Of a stretch of DNA of 64,000 nt, positions 52,110-60,832 are shown one piece after another; positions within the stretch are counted from its first letter, which is position 1; the number at the start of each line of letters is the position of its first letter. The notes beneath the pieces are model-generated. The model ran no database searches, had not been told where the DNA came from, and was given only the letters and a program-made list of their open reading frames with translations. Source of the stretch: RCIO01 sp040880025 (GTDB taxonomy: Bacteria > Pseudomonadota > Alphaproteobacteria > Rhizobiales > Rhizobiaceae). The stretch lies in the NCBI GenBank assembly GCA_040880025.1, contig JBBDJD010000014.1, positions 1 through 64,000 on the forward strand, written 5' to 3'. Made by a program: the position numbers and the translations under genes.

Positions 52110-52940
52110 CTACTTGCAGGCGACGTAGCCGTTGCGGCGTTCCTTGATGTCGAAATGGAAATGGTCGGCGTGGTCGGCATTGTAGCCGGGGCCAAGCACG
52201 GTGTTGAAATATTCGCAGCCGCCCTGGCGGATATTGTTGAGCAGGCTCTTCTGGCGAAATGCGAAGAAACCCGGCCGGCGGACATCGATGTCGCGGCCGT
52301 TTTTCAGCTCGATGCGCATGACGTCGAGCGCATTGCCCTTGGAATGTTCCGACGTGGTGCTCGTTCCAGCGATCTTGCGGCAGGAATAGCTCGAGCCTTG
52401 ATGGATCGTCTTGATGCCGGTGAAAAAGCGGGTGCGAGCGGTCGGCGCCAACTCGCGCTTGGTCCACTGGGCGAAGGCGAGCGCCATGTCGCATGACAAA
52501 GTTGCCGCCGGCTTCATGCCGATATTGCCGGAGAGCCCGAACACCTTGACCGGATAGTCAACGCGACATGCGCCGCCATCGTCGATCGGAGCAAGATCCT
52601 GATATTTCACGCCGATGCGTTTCAGTTCGCGGCGGCACGCAATCTCGTCGGCAGGCATGACGCCTGGCGAGCGCGGCTCGGTCCAACGCGGAAACGCCGC
52701 CATTCTCGGGTTTGACGGGATCAGGGCCTGCATTCCGCGCGCCGGCGTTGCAGCACTCGAACTGACCGACGACGTCGTTTCACCGACCGCGACGGCGGGC
52801 GTCAGGGACATGACACCGGTCGGCGAACATGAGGTTGCGACGAGCCCGGCCGCAACCAGCGCCACAACCGTGACCGCCGGACCCGGACGCAACTTGTCGC
52901 CAACGCGGCTGCGCGCAGCCGTGAACCAAGGGGTACGCAT
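52110..52940 (-). CDS. Extensin-like family protein, first copy
   Basis: A 276-residue exported protein. A signal/anchor lies at about 22-40 (VTVVALVAAGLVATSCSPTG, with a Cys that could be lipidated), followed by an extensin-like C-terminal domain: CRRELKRIGVKYQDLAPI, MALAFAQWTKREL, SYSCRKIAGTSTTSEHSKGNALDV and HADHFHFDIKERR. The conserved SEHxxGxALD and HxxHFHxD residues resemble a zinc D,D-peptidase-like site. Peptidoglycan or wall-polysaccharide action is inferred. A paralogue lies upstream. Confidence 0.85.
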   Translation of the reverse strand: MRTPWFTAARSRVGDKLRPGPAVTVVALVAAGLVATSCSPTGVMSLTPAVAVGETTSSVSSSAATPARGMQALIPSNPRMAAFPRWTEPRSPGVMPADEIACRRELKRIGVKYQDLAPIDDGGACRVDYPVKVFGLSGNIGMKPAATLSCDMALAFAQWTKRELAPTARTRFFTGIKTIHQGSSYSCRKIAGTSTTSEHSKGNALDVMRIELKNGRDIDVRRPGFFAFRQKSLLNNIRQGGCEYFNTVLGPGYNADHADHFHFDIKERRNGYVACK

Positions 52941-53045
52941 GTACCAGTCCCCTTCTTGCCCTCACTATGAGTGCTTAAAGTTAGAGGCGAATTGTAAAGG
53001 AAGTATCAGCGCGCCCGTTTACCATGCCGGGCAGCGGCGGGGCGA

Positions 53046-53807
53046 TCAGCGGCAATAGGTCGAACCGCGCCGGCGTTCCGCCAGATCTAAATGGAAATGA
53101 TTGGCGTGGTCGGCGTCTGTGCCGGGCCCCAGCACAGTCTTGAACGGACCACATGCCGCGCTGCGCACGGTTTGCATGAAGCGCCGTTCCGGTTTGTCGG
53201 CCGGGCCGTAACCAACGACATCGACCGTACGCCCGTCTTCCAGCAGGAAGGCCGATATGTCGAGCGCATTGCCGCGCGCGTGTTCGGAAATCTTGCCTTC
53301 GCTGGCGCGATTGCGGCAGATGTAAGCGGAAGCGTGGCGGATGCCGGCAAGGCCGGAGCCAAGCGTGCGCTCCGCCGCTGGTCCGATCGTTTCCAGCACC
53401 AGCTGCGCCGCGGTTTCCGCCGTGGCGCAATTCATGACGCCTGCAGGCGTGAGTTCCACTCCGCCGCCGAGCGAGGTCACCTCGATCGGGAAGGCGATGC
53501 CGCATTGGCCCTCGCCGTCGATCCTGGCAAGCTCGCTGAATTCCACCTTGAGCGCCGTCAGCCGCGTCCGGCATGTCTGCTCGCCGGCAGGCATGACGTC
53601 GTCCACGTCAGGCGTTGGCAAGCGTTCGCTGGCCTCTGGTCTGGGTGTGGGAACCCTCGGCACCGCGGCAAGCAGTTCGTCCGCAACCGGTCTTGCTGGA
53701 GGCGCCGACATCACATCGGGAAGATCGCCGGCGGCGCCCGATGCGCCATATGCGAACATCATTGCGCTGACGCCGATGGCTGCGATCAAAGTAGCACGAT
53801 TTCTCAC
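53046..53807 (-). CDS. Extensin-like family protein, second copy
   Basis: About 253 residues, homologous to the gene just downstream (CRTRLTALKVEFSELARI; SAYICRNRASEGKISEHARGNALDISAF; HANHFHLDLAERRRGSTYC). The signal peptide is VRNRATLIAAIGVSAMMFAYGASGA, so GTG 53807 is chosen; the open frame reaches 53960, and no ribosome site settles the start. The same SEHxxGxALD and HxxHFHxD residues are intact. The two arose by tandem duplication. Confidence 0.78.
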   Translation of the reverse strand: MRNRATLIAAIGVSAMMFAYGASGAAGDLPDVMSAPPARPVADELLAAVPRVPTPRPEASERLPTPDVDDVMPAGEQTCRTRLTALKVEFSELARIDGEGQCGIAFPIEVTSLGGGVELTPAGVMNCATAETAAQLVLETIGPAAERTLGSGLAGIRHASAYICRNRASEGKISEHARGNALDISAFLLEDGRTVDVVGYGPADKPERRFMQTVRSAACGPFKTVLGPGTDADHANHFHLDLAERRRGSTYCR

Positions 53808-54004
53808 CGGAATTTGGTCTTGAACGGGTTCATCATAGCTGTAGTTGATTGAAATACCGGCGACCGCAAGGTGTTCGGCCTCACAAAAGATGACGGCCGT
53901 TAATCGCCCCATGTGCGTAACGGCAATTTGATTTCCCGCCGGCGGCATAAAGCGTAGCATTCCGGCAGCGGGTTAAGGCTAGGAACCATCAGGGAGCATC
54001 TGGA

Positions 54005-54538
54005 ATGCGGACAATGACAATCATCGGCGCCGGTGCGCTCTTGCTGGCGTTTGGCGGCGGATCGGCTTTTGCCGCCGGTGAAAGCGACGGCGGGACCAAT
54101 GCCTCTTCCCAATGCAAGGACGGCAAGGTCTACAGCGAGCAGATGCAGAAATGCGTCGATGCCGAAGAAGGCAGGCTCGACGACGAAACGATCTATCAGG
54201 CGGGCCGGACTTTTGCTCAGGCCGGCCGTTACGGCGATGCCATCACCGTCCTCAGCGCGATTGCCGCCAACGGCGATCCGCGCGTGCTCAATTATCTCGG
54301 CTATTCGCACCGTAAGCAGGGCCGCATCTTGGTCGGGCTCGGCTATTATGAAGAGGCGCTGCGGATCAATCCGGATTTCACGCTGGCGCGCGAATATATG
54401 GGCGAGGCCTATCTGCAGCTTGGCGATGTCGGATCGGCGCGCGCCCAACTCCACGAGATCGCCGACCGCTGCGGCACTAGCTGCGATGAATATCTCGAAC
54501 TCGAGCGCCAGATCGGCGATCATCTGAGAGAAATCTAA
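54005..54538 (+). CDS. Periplasmic TPR protein
   Basis: A 177-residue exported protein: signal peptide (TIIGAGALLLAFGGGSAFA), a short Cys-bearing segment (SSQCKDGKVYSEQMQKCVDAEEG) and about three TPR units (AGRYGDAITVLSAIAANGDPRVLNYLGYSHRKQGR; GLGYYEEALRINPDF; AREYMGEAYLQLGDVGSARAQL). GGGAGC precedes the ATG. It may be a protein-binding accessory; partner unknown. Confidence 0.83.
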   Translation: MRTMTIIGAGALLLAFGGGSAFAAGESDGGTNASSQCKDGKVYSEQMQKCVDAEEGRLDDETIYQAGRTFAQAGRYGDAITVLSAIAANGDPRVLNYLGYSHRKQGRILVGLGYYEEALRINPDFTLAREYMGEAYLQLGDVGSARAQLHEIADRCGTSCDEYLELERQIGDHLREI

Positions 54539-54562
54539 GAGGCCAGAGCCTCCAGTCAGGGG

Positions 54563-54587
54563 AAGGCGGGCTGCGGCCCGCCTTTTT
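54563..54587 (+). terminator. Intrinsic terminator after the TPR gene
   Basis: The arms AAGGCGGGC and GCCCGCCTT pair around a short TGCG loop and run into TTT. The following 290 bases up to greA hold no gene; a T-rich stretch near 54762 (CTTGTTATATTT) may be the greA promoter. Confidence 0.85.
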
Positions 54588-54877
54588 CCGTTCAGCCTTG
54601 GCCAGCCCGGTTAATCCGGATCAGCGCGGCGTCGCTTCGAGATCGGGCAGCCACCCAGGATGGCATGAGGCATTCGTACCAAGATGACGCTGGGGAATGG
54701 TGGAAATTCGCTGTCACCAGGCGGTTTCCGCCACTTTTTCGCGTGAAAATCAAAATGGACTTGTTATATTTGGCCGAAGACTGATGGAGCGCGTCCGCGG
54801 CCTAGGCTTGCGGACCGTTTTATTTTTGCCGTGCGGGCAGGGATCGAGATGGTTCACACGGTTGGCAACAGAGGTGC

Positions 54878-55357
54878 ATGAACATGAACAAGGTTCCGAT
54901 GACAGCTTCCGGATTCAGGTCGCTCCAGGAGGAACTGCGCTGGCGCCAGCAAGAGGAACGCCCGCGGATCATCGAGGCGATTTCCGAAGCGCGCGCCCAT
55001 GGCGACCTGTCGGAAAACGCGGAGTATCACGCCGCCAAGGAGGCGCAGAGCCTGAATGAGGGCCGTGTCGCCGAGCTTGAGGACCTGATCGCGCGCGCCG
55101 AAGTCATCGATATTGGCAAGCTCTCGGGCGACACCATCAAGTTTGGCGCAACGGTTGTGATCGTCGACGAGGATACGGACGAGGAAAAGACCTACCAGAT
55201 CGTCGGCGATCAGGAAGCGGACGTTAAGTCCGGCCGGATTTCGATTTCCTCGCCGATCGCGCGCGCGCTGATCGGCAAGGGCGTGGGCGACGCCATCGAG
55301 GTCAACGCGCCGGGCGGCGCGCGTGGCTACGAGGTTTTGCGCGTCGAGTTCGTATAG
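54878..55357 (+). CDS. greA: Transcription elongation factor GreA
   Basis: A 159-residue GreA. The N-terminal coiled coil carries the catalytic acidic tip (GDLSENAEYHAAKEAQ) and the C-terminal FKBP-like domain ends in GYEVLRVEFV. It binds the RNA polymerase secondary channel and stimulates cleavage of backtracked RNA. ATG 54884 is an equally good start. Confidence 0.95.
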   Translation: MNMNKVPMTASGFRSLQEELRWRQQEERPRIIEAISEARAHGDLSENAEYHAAKEAQSLNEGRVAELEDLIARAEVIDIGKLSGDTIKFGATVVIVDEDTDEEKTYQIVGDQEADVKSGRISISSPIARALIGKGVGDAIEVNAPGGARGYEVLRVEFV

Positions 55358-55366
55358 GCCGCCGGC

Positions 55367-55855
55367 TCAACCGCTTTCCGGGCCATCGATCGCGACAAGC
55401 CCCTCATCCTTGACCTGCCTGATCGTCAGTGCGGTTCGCACCGTGTCGACATTGGGCGTCGAGGTCAGTTCCTCGATGACGAAGGTCTGAAAGGTGGTCA
55501 GGTCGTCCGCGATGCAATGGAGCAGGAAGTCCGAATCGCCGGATACCATCCAAGCGCGGCGAACGATCGGCCAGTGCCGGGTTTTCTCGGCGAAGGCCTT
55601 CAGTTCGGCGTCCGCCTGATGGTGGAGGCCGATCTGGCAGAATGCGACGACATCCTTGCCCAGCATGGGCCCGTTGAGGATGGCCCGGTAGCTGCGAATC
55701 ACCCCGGACTCCTCGAGGCGCTTGACCCGTCGAAGGCACGGCGGGGCAGATATGCCGACCCGGCGGGACAGTTCCACGTTCGTCATCCGGCCGTCATCCT
55801 GCAATTCGCGCAGGATTTTCCAGTCGATCGCATCCAGGTCAGCCTTCAGGGTCAT
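55367..55855 (-). CDS. Lrp/AsnC-family regulator
   Basis: A 162-residue Lrp-type regulator: HTH (LDAIDWKILRELQDDGRMTNVELSRRVGISAPPCLRRVKRLEESGVI) then an RAM effector domain (FVIEELTSTPNVDTVRTALTIRQVKDEG). It likely senses an amino acid. It is divergent from trxB, 228 bases apart, an arrangement common in rhizobia. Confidence 0.9.
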   Translation of the reverse strand: MTLKADLDAIDWKILRELQDDGRMTNVELSRRVGISAPPCLRRVKRLEESGVIRSYRAILNGPMLGKDVVAFCQIGLHHQADAELKAFAEKTRHWPIVRRAWMVSGDSDFLLHCIADDLTTFQTFVIEELTSTPNVDTVRTALTIRQVKDEGLVAIDGPESG

Positions 55856-56083
55856 GGGGTCCTCGACAAGCCGGGCGACGAATCCGCCAGCGTGGCTGAA
55901 ACTATTCCATCCATCCAAATTGGCAAAGCGTCGTAAAACCGGGCTGGGCCTGCGAGAAAAACCGCGCCGGACTTGCACAAGTGCGGGTCGGGCACTTAGA
56001 TCAGGCAAACGCCGTCGGTGCCTCCGGCATCCGGTGATTGCGGCATGATGTTGCCGGATCAGGAACTCTCGAAAGGAACAGCG

Positions 56084-57058
56084 ATGTCGAGCCGTCACGC
56101 GCCCGTCCTCATTGTCGGCTCAGGGCCCGCGGGGTACACGGCGGCCATCTATGCCGCCCGCGCGATGCTGAAACCGCTTCTGGTTGCCGGCCTGGAACAG
56201 GGCGGACAGCTGACCATCACCACCGATGTGGAAAACTATCCGGGCTTCGCGGACCCCATTCAGGGGCCGTGGCTGATGGAACAGATGCTCAAGCAGGCCG
56301 AGAATGTCGGCACCGAGATCGCCAATGATGTGATCGTCGACGTCAATCTCGACGTTCGCCCGTTCAGGTTGCGCGGCGATTCCGGCACGGAATACACATG
56401 CGATGCCCTGATCGTCGCGACCGGCGCGAAGGCCAAATGGCTCGGACTGCCGTCGGAGCAGACCTATATGGGCTTCGGCGTTTCGGCCTGCGCGACGTGC
56501 GACGGTTTCTTCTACCGGAACAAGGATGTGGTGGTGATTGGCGGCGGCAACACCGCCGTCGAGGAGGCACTTTATCTGTCGAACCTCGCGCGCCATGTCA
56601 CGGTTGTTCACCGCCGCGACGAATTCCGCGCCGAACGCATCCTGCAGGAGCGGCTGTTTTCCAAGGACAACATCACCGTCCTTTGGGACACTGTCGTCGA
56701 CGAAATAGGCGGCGCGGCAGGCAAGCCGCCCATGCCGCCTTCGGTCAACGCGATCAAGCTCAAGAATGTCCGCACCGACGAGGTCACCGAAATGCCGATC
56801 GATGGTGTATTCGTAGCCATCGGCCATACTCCGGCGGTAGAACTGTTCGAGGGCAAGCTGAAGCACAAGCCGAACGGCTATTTGTGGACCGCGCCTGATT
56901 CCACGCAGACGGACGTGCCGGGCGTCTTCGCGGCCGGCGACGTGACGGACGATATATACAGGCAGGCAGTTACGGCAGCCGGTCTCGGCTGCATGGCGGC
57001 GCTGGAGGCGGAGCGCTATCTTGCAGCGGCGGAAATGCACAAGGAGGCTGCCGAATAG
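56084..57058 (+). CDS. trxB: Thioredoxin reductase
   Basis: A 324-residue flavoprotein that reduces thioredoxin with NADPH. The FAD motif is IVGSGPAGYTAAIYAARA, the active disulphide is C136-A-T-C139 (ACATCDGFFYRNKDV), and the NADPH motif is IGGGNTAVEEALYL. AAAGGAA precedes ATG 56084. It is followed by lsrB after 36 bases, probably one operon. Confidence 0.95.
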   Translation: MSSRHAPVLIVGSGPAGYTAAIYAARAMLKPLLVAGLEQGGQLTITTDVENYPGFADPIQGPWLMEQMLKQAENVGTEIANDVIVDVNLDVRPFRLRGDSGTEYTCDALIVATGAKAKWLGLPSEQTYMGFGVSACATCDGFFYRNKDVVVIGGGNTAVEEALYLSNLARHVTVVHRRDEFRAERILQERLFSKDNITVLWDTVVDEIGGAAGKPPMPPSVNAIKLKNVRTDEVTEMPIDGVFVAIGHTPAVELFEGKLKHKPNGYLWTAPDSTQTDVPGVFAAGDVTDDIYRQAVTAAGLGCMAALEAERYLAAAEMHKEAAE

Positions 57059-57094
57059 GCGGCTGCAGCCGCCCAAGACAACGAGGGGGCATCA

Positions 57095-57991
57095 ATGTCG
57101 GTGGATTGGGACAAGCTGCGTGTATTCCATGCAGCTGCCGAGGCTGGCTCATTTACCCATGCGGCCGAAACGCTGCACCTGTCGCAGTCGGCGATATCCA
57201 GGCAGGTCAGCGCGCTGGAACAGGAGGTCGGCGTGCCTCTGTTTCACCGCCATGCGCGCGGGCTGGTGCTGACCGAGCAGGGCGACCTGCTCTACAGGAC
57301 CGCCCATGAGGTGCTGATGAAGCTGGAGAACGTCACGCTCCAGCTGACGGAAACCAAGGATCGCCCGTCCGGTATCCTGAAGGTCAGCACCACGGTGGGG
57401 CTGGGATCCGGATGGCTGACGGAACGCGTGCCGGAATTCATCGAACTCTATCCGGACATCAATCTTCAGCTGATCCTCGCCAATGAGGAACTGGACCTCA
57501 CGATGCGGCAGGCCGATTGCGCGATCCGGCTGCGCCAGCCTCAGCAGCCGGACCTGATCCAGCGCCGGCTGTTCACCGTGCACTTCCATCTGTTTGCGTC
57601 ACCGGCCTATGTGAACCGGCATGGCAAGCCGAATTCGATCGCCGAACTCGACGACCACCGGATCGTGACGTTCGGAGAGCAGGTGCCAGGGCATCTGTCG
57701 GAAATGAACTGGCTCGAAACCGCTGGGCGTCCCGACGGCCAGAAGCGGGCGGTGTCGCTGCAGATAAACAATATCCAGTCGATCAAGCTGGCGGTCCAGC
57801 GCGGCGCCGGCATCGCAATGCTGCCGGACTATGTCGTGGAGAAGGATGCCGGTCTGGTCCAACTGCTGCCTGAGACCGAGGTGCCGTCCTTCGACACCTA
57901 TTTCTGCTACCCCGACGCGATGAAAGGGCAGGCGCGACTCCACGTGTTCCGTGATTTTCTGATCTCGAAGGCCAGAAGCTGGGCCTATTGA
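57095..57991 (+). CDS. lsrB: LysR-family regulator LsrB/VtlR
   Basis: A 298-residue LysR protein (VDWDKLRVFHAAAEAGSFTHAAETLHLSQSAISRQVSALEQ; C-terminal FDTYFCYPDAMKGQARLHVFRDFLISKARSW). Its sequence and place after trxB match Sinorhizobium LsrB and Brucella VtlR, which control symbiosis or virulence, redox functions and AbcR small RNAs. A likely AbcR RNA follows downstream. Start 57095 follows GAGGGGG. Confidence 0.92.
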   Translation: MSVDWDKLRVFHAAAEAGSFTHAAETLHLSQSAISRQVSALEQEVGVPLFHRHARGLVLTEQGDLLYRTAHEVLMKLENVTLQLTETKDRPSGILKVSTTVGLGSGWLTERVPEFIELYPDINLQLILANEELDLTMRQADCAIRLRQPQQPDLIQRRLFTVHFHLFASPAYVNRHGKPNSIAELDDHRIVTFGEQVPGHLSEMNWLETAGRPDGQKRAVSLQINNIQSIKLAVQRGAGIAMLPDYVVEKDAGLVQLLPETEVPSFDTYFCYPDAMKGQARLHVFRDFLISKARSWAY

Positions 57992-58066
57992 ATAGGCAGG
58001 ACGGGATTTTCCGTTATCCCCATTGCATTTCGGTAGCGCAAATGCCGCCCGCATGTATGCAAATGA

Positions 58067-58109
58067 CTTGAATTCAAGCACTTAATCGACCCATGCAAAT
58101 GTGCATGGG
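58067..58109 (+). promoter_or_regulatory. Dyad operator cluster before the sRNA
   Basis: Two perfect dyads: CTTGAATTCAAG (58067-58078) and CCCATGCA-AATG-TGCATGGG (58090-58109). Around them GCAAATG-type words recur at about 58037, 58059, 58095 and 58114. They lie 20-60 bases before the sRNA promoter, where a LysR activator such as LsrB would bind. Confidence 0.62.
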
Positions 58110-58128
58110 TGCAATGCAAAATGGGATG

Positions 58129-58158
58129 CTTGTTATTTGAGCGGTGAATGCACATATC
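58129..58158 (+). promoter_or_regulatory. Promoter of the AbcR-like sRNA
   Basis: CTTGTT (58129-58134) and CATATC (58153-58158) with an 18-base spacer fit alphaproteobacterial sigma-70 elements, giving a start near 58165. Confidence 0.6.
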
Positions 58159-58164
58159 TCAGTC

Positions 58165-58277
58165 ACTCGCGGGTGCGTTCCTCCTCCCATTAGCATCCGT
58201 TGAGTGTTCCCCTCTGGAGGTTTTGCCTAACGGCACTCCAATGACTTGCCGGATCTTCGCGATCCGGCATTTTTTTT
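58165..58277 (+). ncRNA. abcR: AbcR (alpha-r15)-like small RNA
   Basis: An approximately 113-base transcript downstream of lsrB, the known place of AbcR genes in Sinorhizobium and Agrobacterium. It holds two anti-Shine-Dalgarno-like patches, CTCCTCCC (58181-58188) and TTCCCCTC (58207-58214), as AbcR RNAs do, and ends in the terminator GCCGGATC-TTCGC-GATCCGGC plus eight T (58248-58277). AbcR RNAs use Hfq to repress ABC transporter mRNAs. The 5' end is estimated from the promoter. Confidence 0.75.
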
Positions 58278-58385
58278 GTCGTTCTCCGGTGAACGCTCAA
58301 CGCCGAACGGCCGGCGTAACTGTCACATGTAACCCTGCGTAACCTGCAAATTCGCCGGCTGATGAATTAGCTGTTCATCCATGGC

Positions 58386-58562
58386 TGCGGCGCGAAACAC
58401 GATGCGTGGGAGATGGGGGCATTTCTCACGGGTCTGCGTTTCGCGCCGCACCCGATTTGATCCTCCCGGTCAAGACCAACTTTCCGATGCGGCGGACCTG
58501 CCGGTCACTTGATGACCCGGGTTTGCAAAAGGAAGACGCCCGGCAATGCCGGGCGTTTTTTT
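58386..58562 (+). ncRNA. Candidate structured RNA, second in tandem
   Basis: A perfect 13-bp stem, TGCGGCGCGAAAC (58386-58398) with GTTTCGCGCCGCA (58438-58450), is followed by CGGT/ACCGG-type hairpins and a terminator (CGCCCGGC-AAT-GCCGGGCG plus seven T, 58537-58562). The T-run makes it a plus-strand terminator, while the last plus-strand transcript already ends at 58277. TCCTCCC (58460-58466) recalls the AbcR patches, so a diverged second AbcR is possible. The promoter is not clear. Confidence 0.5.
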
Positions 58563-58580
58563 GTCTGAGATTGCATTTGG

Positions 58581-60629
58581 TCAGGCGGCCTTGCCCTGGG
58601 CGTCGAGCACCATGTCAGCCGATCGCCCTGTCAATTCGGCCATGTGATCGAAGCCCGCCTTGTAGGATGCAACGCCGGCCGTCGCCGAACGCAATTCGAT
58701 GATGAGATTGCTCATCTCGGCCAGCGGCATCAGCGCCTCGACGACATCCCAGCCGTCCCAGCCTCCGCGGGCATCGAAGCCCAGGATCTGACCCCGATGC
58801 TGAGGCACCAGCGCGGTGACGCGGGCAGTAGCATCGGACGTCGTATAGATCTCGAGCTTGTAGATCGGCTCCAGCAGCACCGGAGAGCAGGCGGCCATGC
58901 CCTCGCGCATGGCGAGCTTGGCCGCCATCTGGAAGGCCATGTCCGATGAGTCCACCGAGTGGTAGGAGCCGTCGGCCAGATTGACGGCGATATCCACCAC
59001 GGGGAAGCCCAGCGCGCCGCTCTTCAGATAGTCGCGAACACCGGTCTCGACGGAGGGAATATACTGCTTCGGCACCACGCCGCCGGTAATCGTGTCGGTG
59101 AACTCGAACCCCGAACCGCGCGGCAGCGGCTTGATGTCGATCACGACATCCCCGAACTGGCCGTGCCCGCCGGACTGCTTCTTGTGCCTGCCGCGCTGGG
59201 TCGTGCCTTTGCGAATGGTTTCGCGATAGGGCACCGAAGGCGGGTAGGACTGGACGGGAATCTGGTATTTGCCTTCCAGCCTCTCCACGGCGACGCGCAG
59301 ATGCATTTCGCCATGTCCCGACAGCACGGTGTCGCCGCTCTCCTGGTTGTGCTGCACGGTGAGTGACGGGTCCTCCTGGCTGAGTTTCTGTAAGGCTGAC
59401 GAGAGCTTGACCTCGTCCTTGCGCTCGCGGGGACGCAGTGCGATGGCGAAAACAGGCTGGGGCGGCGCGAGCTCCGCCAGGTACGTAGCCTTTGCCTTTT
59501 CGGCAAACAGCGCCTCGCCGGTGTCGGCGTCATCCAGCTTGCCGAGCGCCACCGTCTCGCCCTCCGTTGCCGCCGGGACTTTGTTCTGGTCCTTGCCGAG
59601 CATCCGGTAGATGCCGGACACCTTGACTGCCTTGCCCGACGCGGTCGTCAGTTCCGAGCCGTCCTTGATCGTGCCCGACAGCACGCGGGCAATCGAGAGC
59701 TTGCCGCCATGCGGCGTGTGGATGGACTTCACGATCTGGGCGGCCGTGGCCGAGCCGTCGGTCCCGAGCCGCTCACGCGTGGTGGCGACGTCGGGTGCAT
59801 CGTGGCGGATGGCCTTCAGAAGCCGGAGGACGCCGTTGCCCTTCTCGGCTGAGCCGATCAGCACCGGAATGAGAGTTCCGTCGCGCAGATCGGCGGAGAG
59901 GTCGTCGAAGACCGCGTCCTTCGGCGGCTCGATGTCTTCCAACAACTGCTCCATGAGATCGTCATCATGGTCGGCGAGCTTTTCAAGCATCGAAAACCGC
60001 GCCTCGATTTCGCGTGCCTTGTCGTCATCCGGGATGGGCTGGATCTCGCTTTCGGCGTGTTCGCGATAGACGTAGGCGCGCTCCAGAGCCAGGTCGATCG
60101 ACCCGACAATGATGCTGTCCTTGCGCAACGCGATCTGCCGCAGAAGCAGCGGCTTCGGGCTCGCGGGCTGAAGCAGCTTCAGCGTGTCGCGGATGCTTGC
60201 CTCGCTCTTTTCGATCTTGTTGAGAAACAGCATGCAGGGCACGCCGAGATCGTTGAGCTGGCGCAGCACGAGTTGCAGTGCGGGGATCTTCTTCTCGTCC
60301 GCTTCCGCGACCACGACCGCGACATCCGCCGCGGCCAGCACAGGCTCTGCCTCGAATGCGAATTCCACCGATCCAGGGCAGTCGATGAAGGTCATCGCCT
60401 CGCCCATGAATTCGGTCGAGGCCACCGTGGCGTCGATGCTCATCGCGTGGCTGCGTGCTTCGGCGGAATGGTCGCCGACAGTCTGGCCCGAAGCGATGGT
60501 ATTCTGTTTGGGAATGGCGCCGGTGCGCGCCAGAATAGCTTCAAGAAGCGTGGTTTTGCCGCTCGCGAAGGGACCGACAATGGCAATGCATTTCGGTCCC
60601 GTGCATCTTTCTCCTGCGCGTTTTCCCAT
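58581..60629 (-). CDS. Elongation factor G-like GTPase (FusA2-type)
   Basis: A 682-residue translational GTPase related to EF-G but of the EF-G-like group. G1 reads GPFASGKTTLLEA (canonical EF-G has AHxDxGKTT), G3 is DCPGS and G4 is LNKIE, with Glu for Asp in NKxD, which may alter guanine specificity. Domains II-V follow to the C-terminus. The organism should have a true EF-G elsewhere. GGGAGAGG precedes ATG 60629. Role unknown; ribosome binding is likely. Confidence 0.88.
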   Translation of the reverse strand: MGKRAGERCTGPKCIAIVGPFASGKTTLLEAILARTGAIPKQNTIASGQTVGDHSAEARSHAMSIDATVASTEFMGEAMTFIDCPGSVEFAFEAEPVLAAADVAVVVAEADEKKIPALQLVLRQLNDLGVPCMLFLNKIEKSEASIRDTLKLLQPASPKPLLLRQIALRKDSIIVGSIDLALERAYVYREHAESEIQPIPDDDKAREIEARFSMLEKLADHDDDLMEQLLEDIEPPKDAVFDDLSADLRDGTLIPVLIGSAEKGNGVLRLLKAIRHDAPDVATTRERLGTDGSATAAQIVKSIHTPHGGKLSIARVLSGTIKDGSELTTASGKAVKVSGIYRMLGKDQNKVPAATEGETVALGKLDDADTGEALFAEKAKATYLAELAPPQPVFAIALRPRERKDEVKLSSALQKLSQEDPSLTVQHNQESGDTVLSGHGEMHLRVAVERLEGKYQIPVQSYPPSVPYRETIRKGTTQRGRHKKQSGGHGQFGDVVIDIKPLPRGSGFEFTDTITGGVVPKQYIPSVETGVRDYLKSGALGFPVVDIAVNLADGSYHSVDSSDMAFQMAAKLAMREGMAACSPVLLEPIYKLEIYTTSDATARVTALVPQHRGQILGFDARGGWDGWDVVEALMPLAEMSNLIIELRSATAGVASYKAGFDHMAELTGRSADMVLDAQGKAA

Positions 60630-60832
60630 GACTGGCCTCTCCCTCATGCGTGTCGCATTGAGCGGCGGCCGGCCATGCGGCCGTCGCGGGGGGCGCGCGT
60701 CTGGGGCGCGCCTTGGCCCGCAATCATCGTCACACGGGTTCGAGGTTTCGGCAAGAGCGTTGCCAGACGGCGCCAAACGCGCCGCCTGTCACGAGCCCGG
60801 ACCGTGCCGGGCGGTGTTCGAGGTCTGGCGAC

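Noticed and set aside
58386..58562. 6S RNA or SRP RNA for the second structured RNA
   Set aside because: I could not find the central bubble of 6S RNA or the GGAAGCAGCC loop of SRP RNA, so I left it unnamed.
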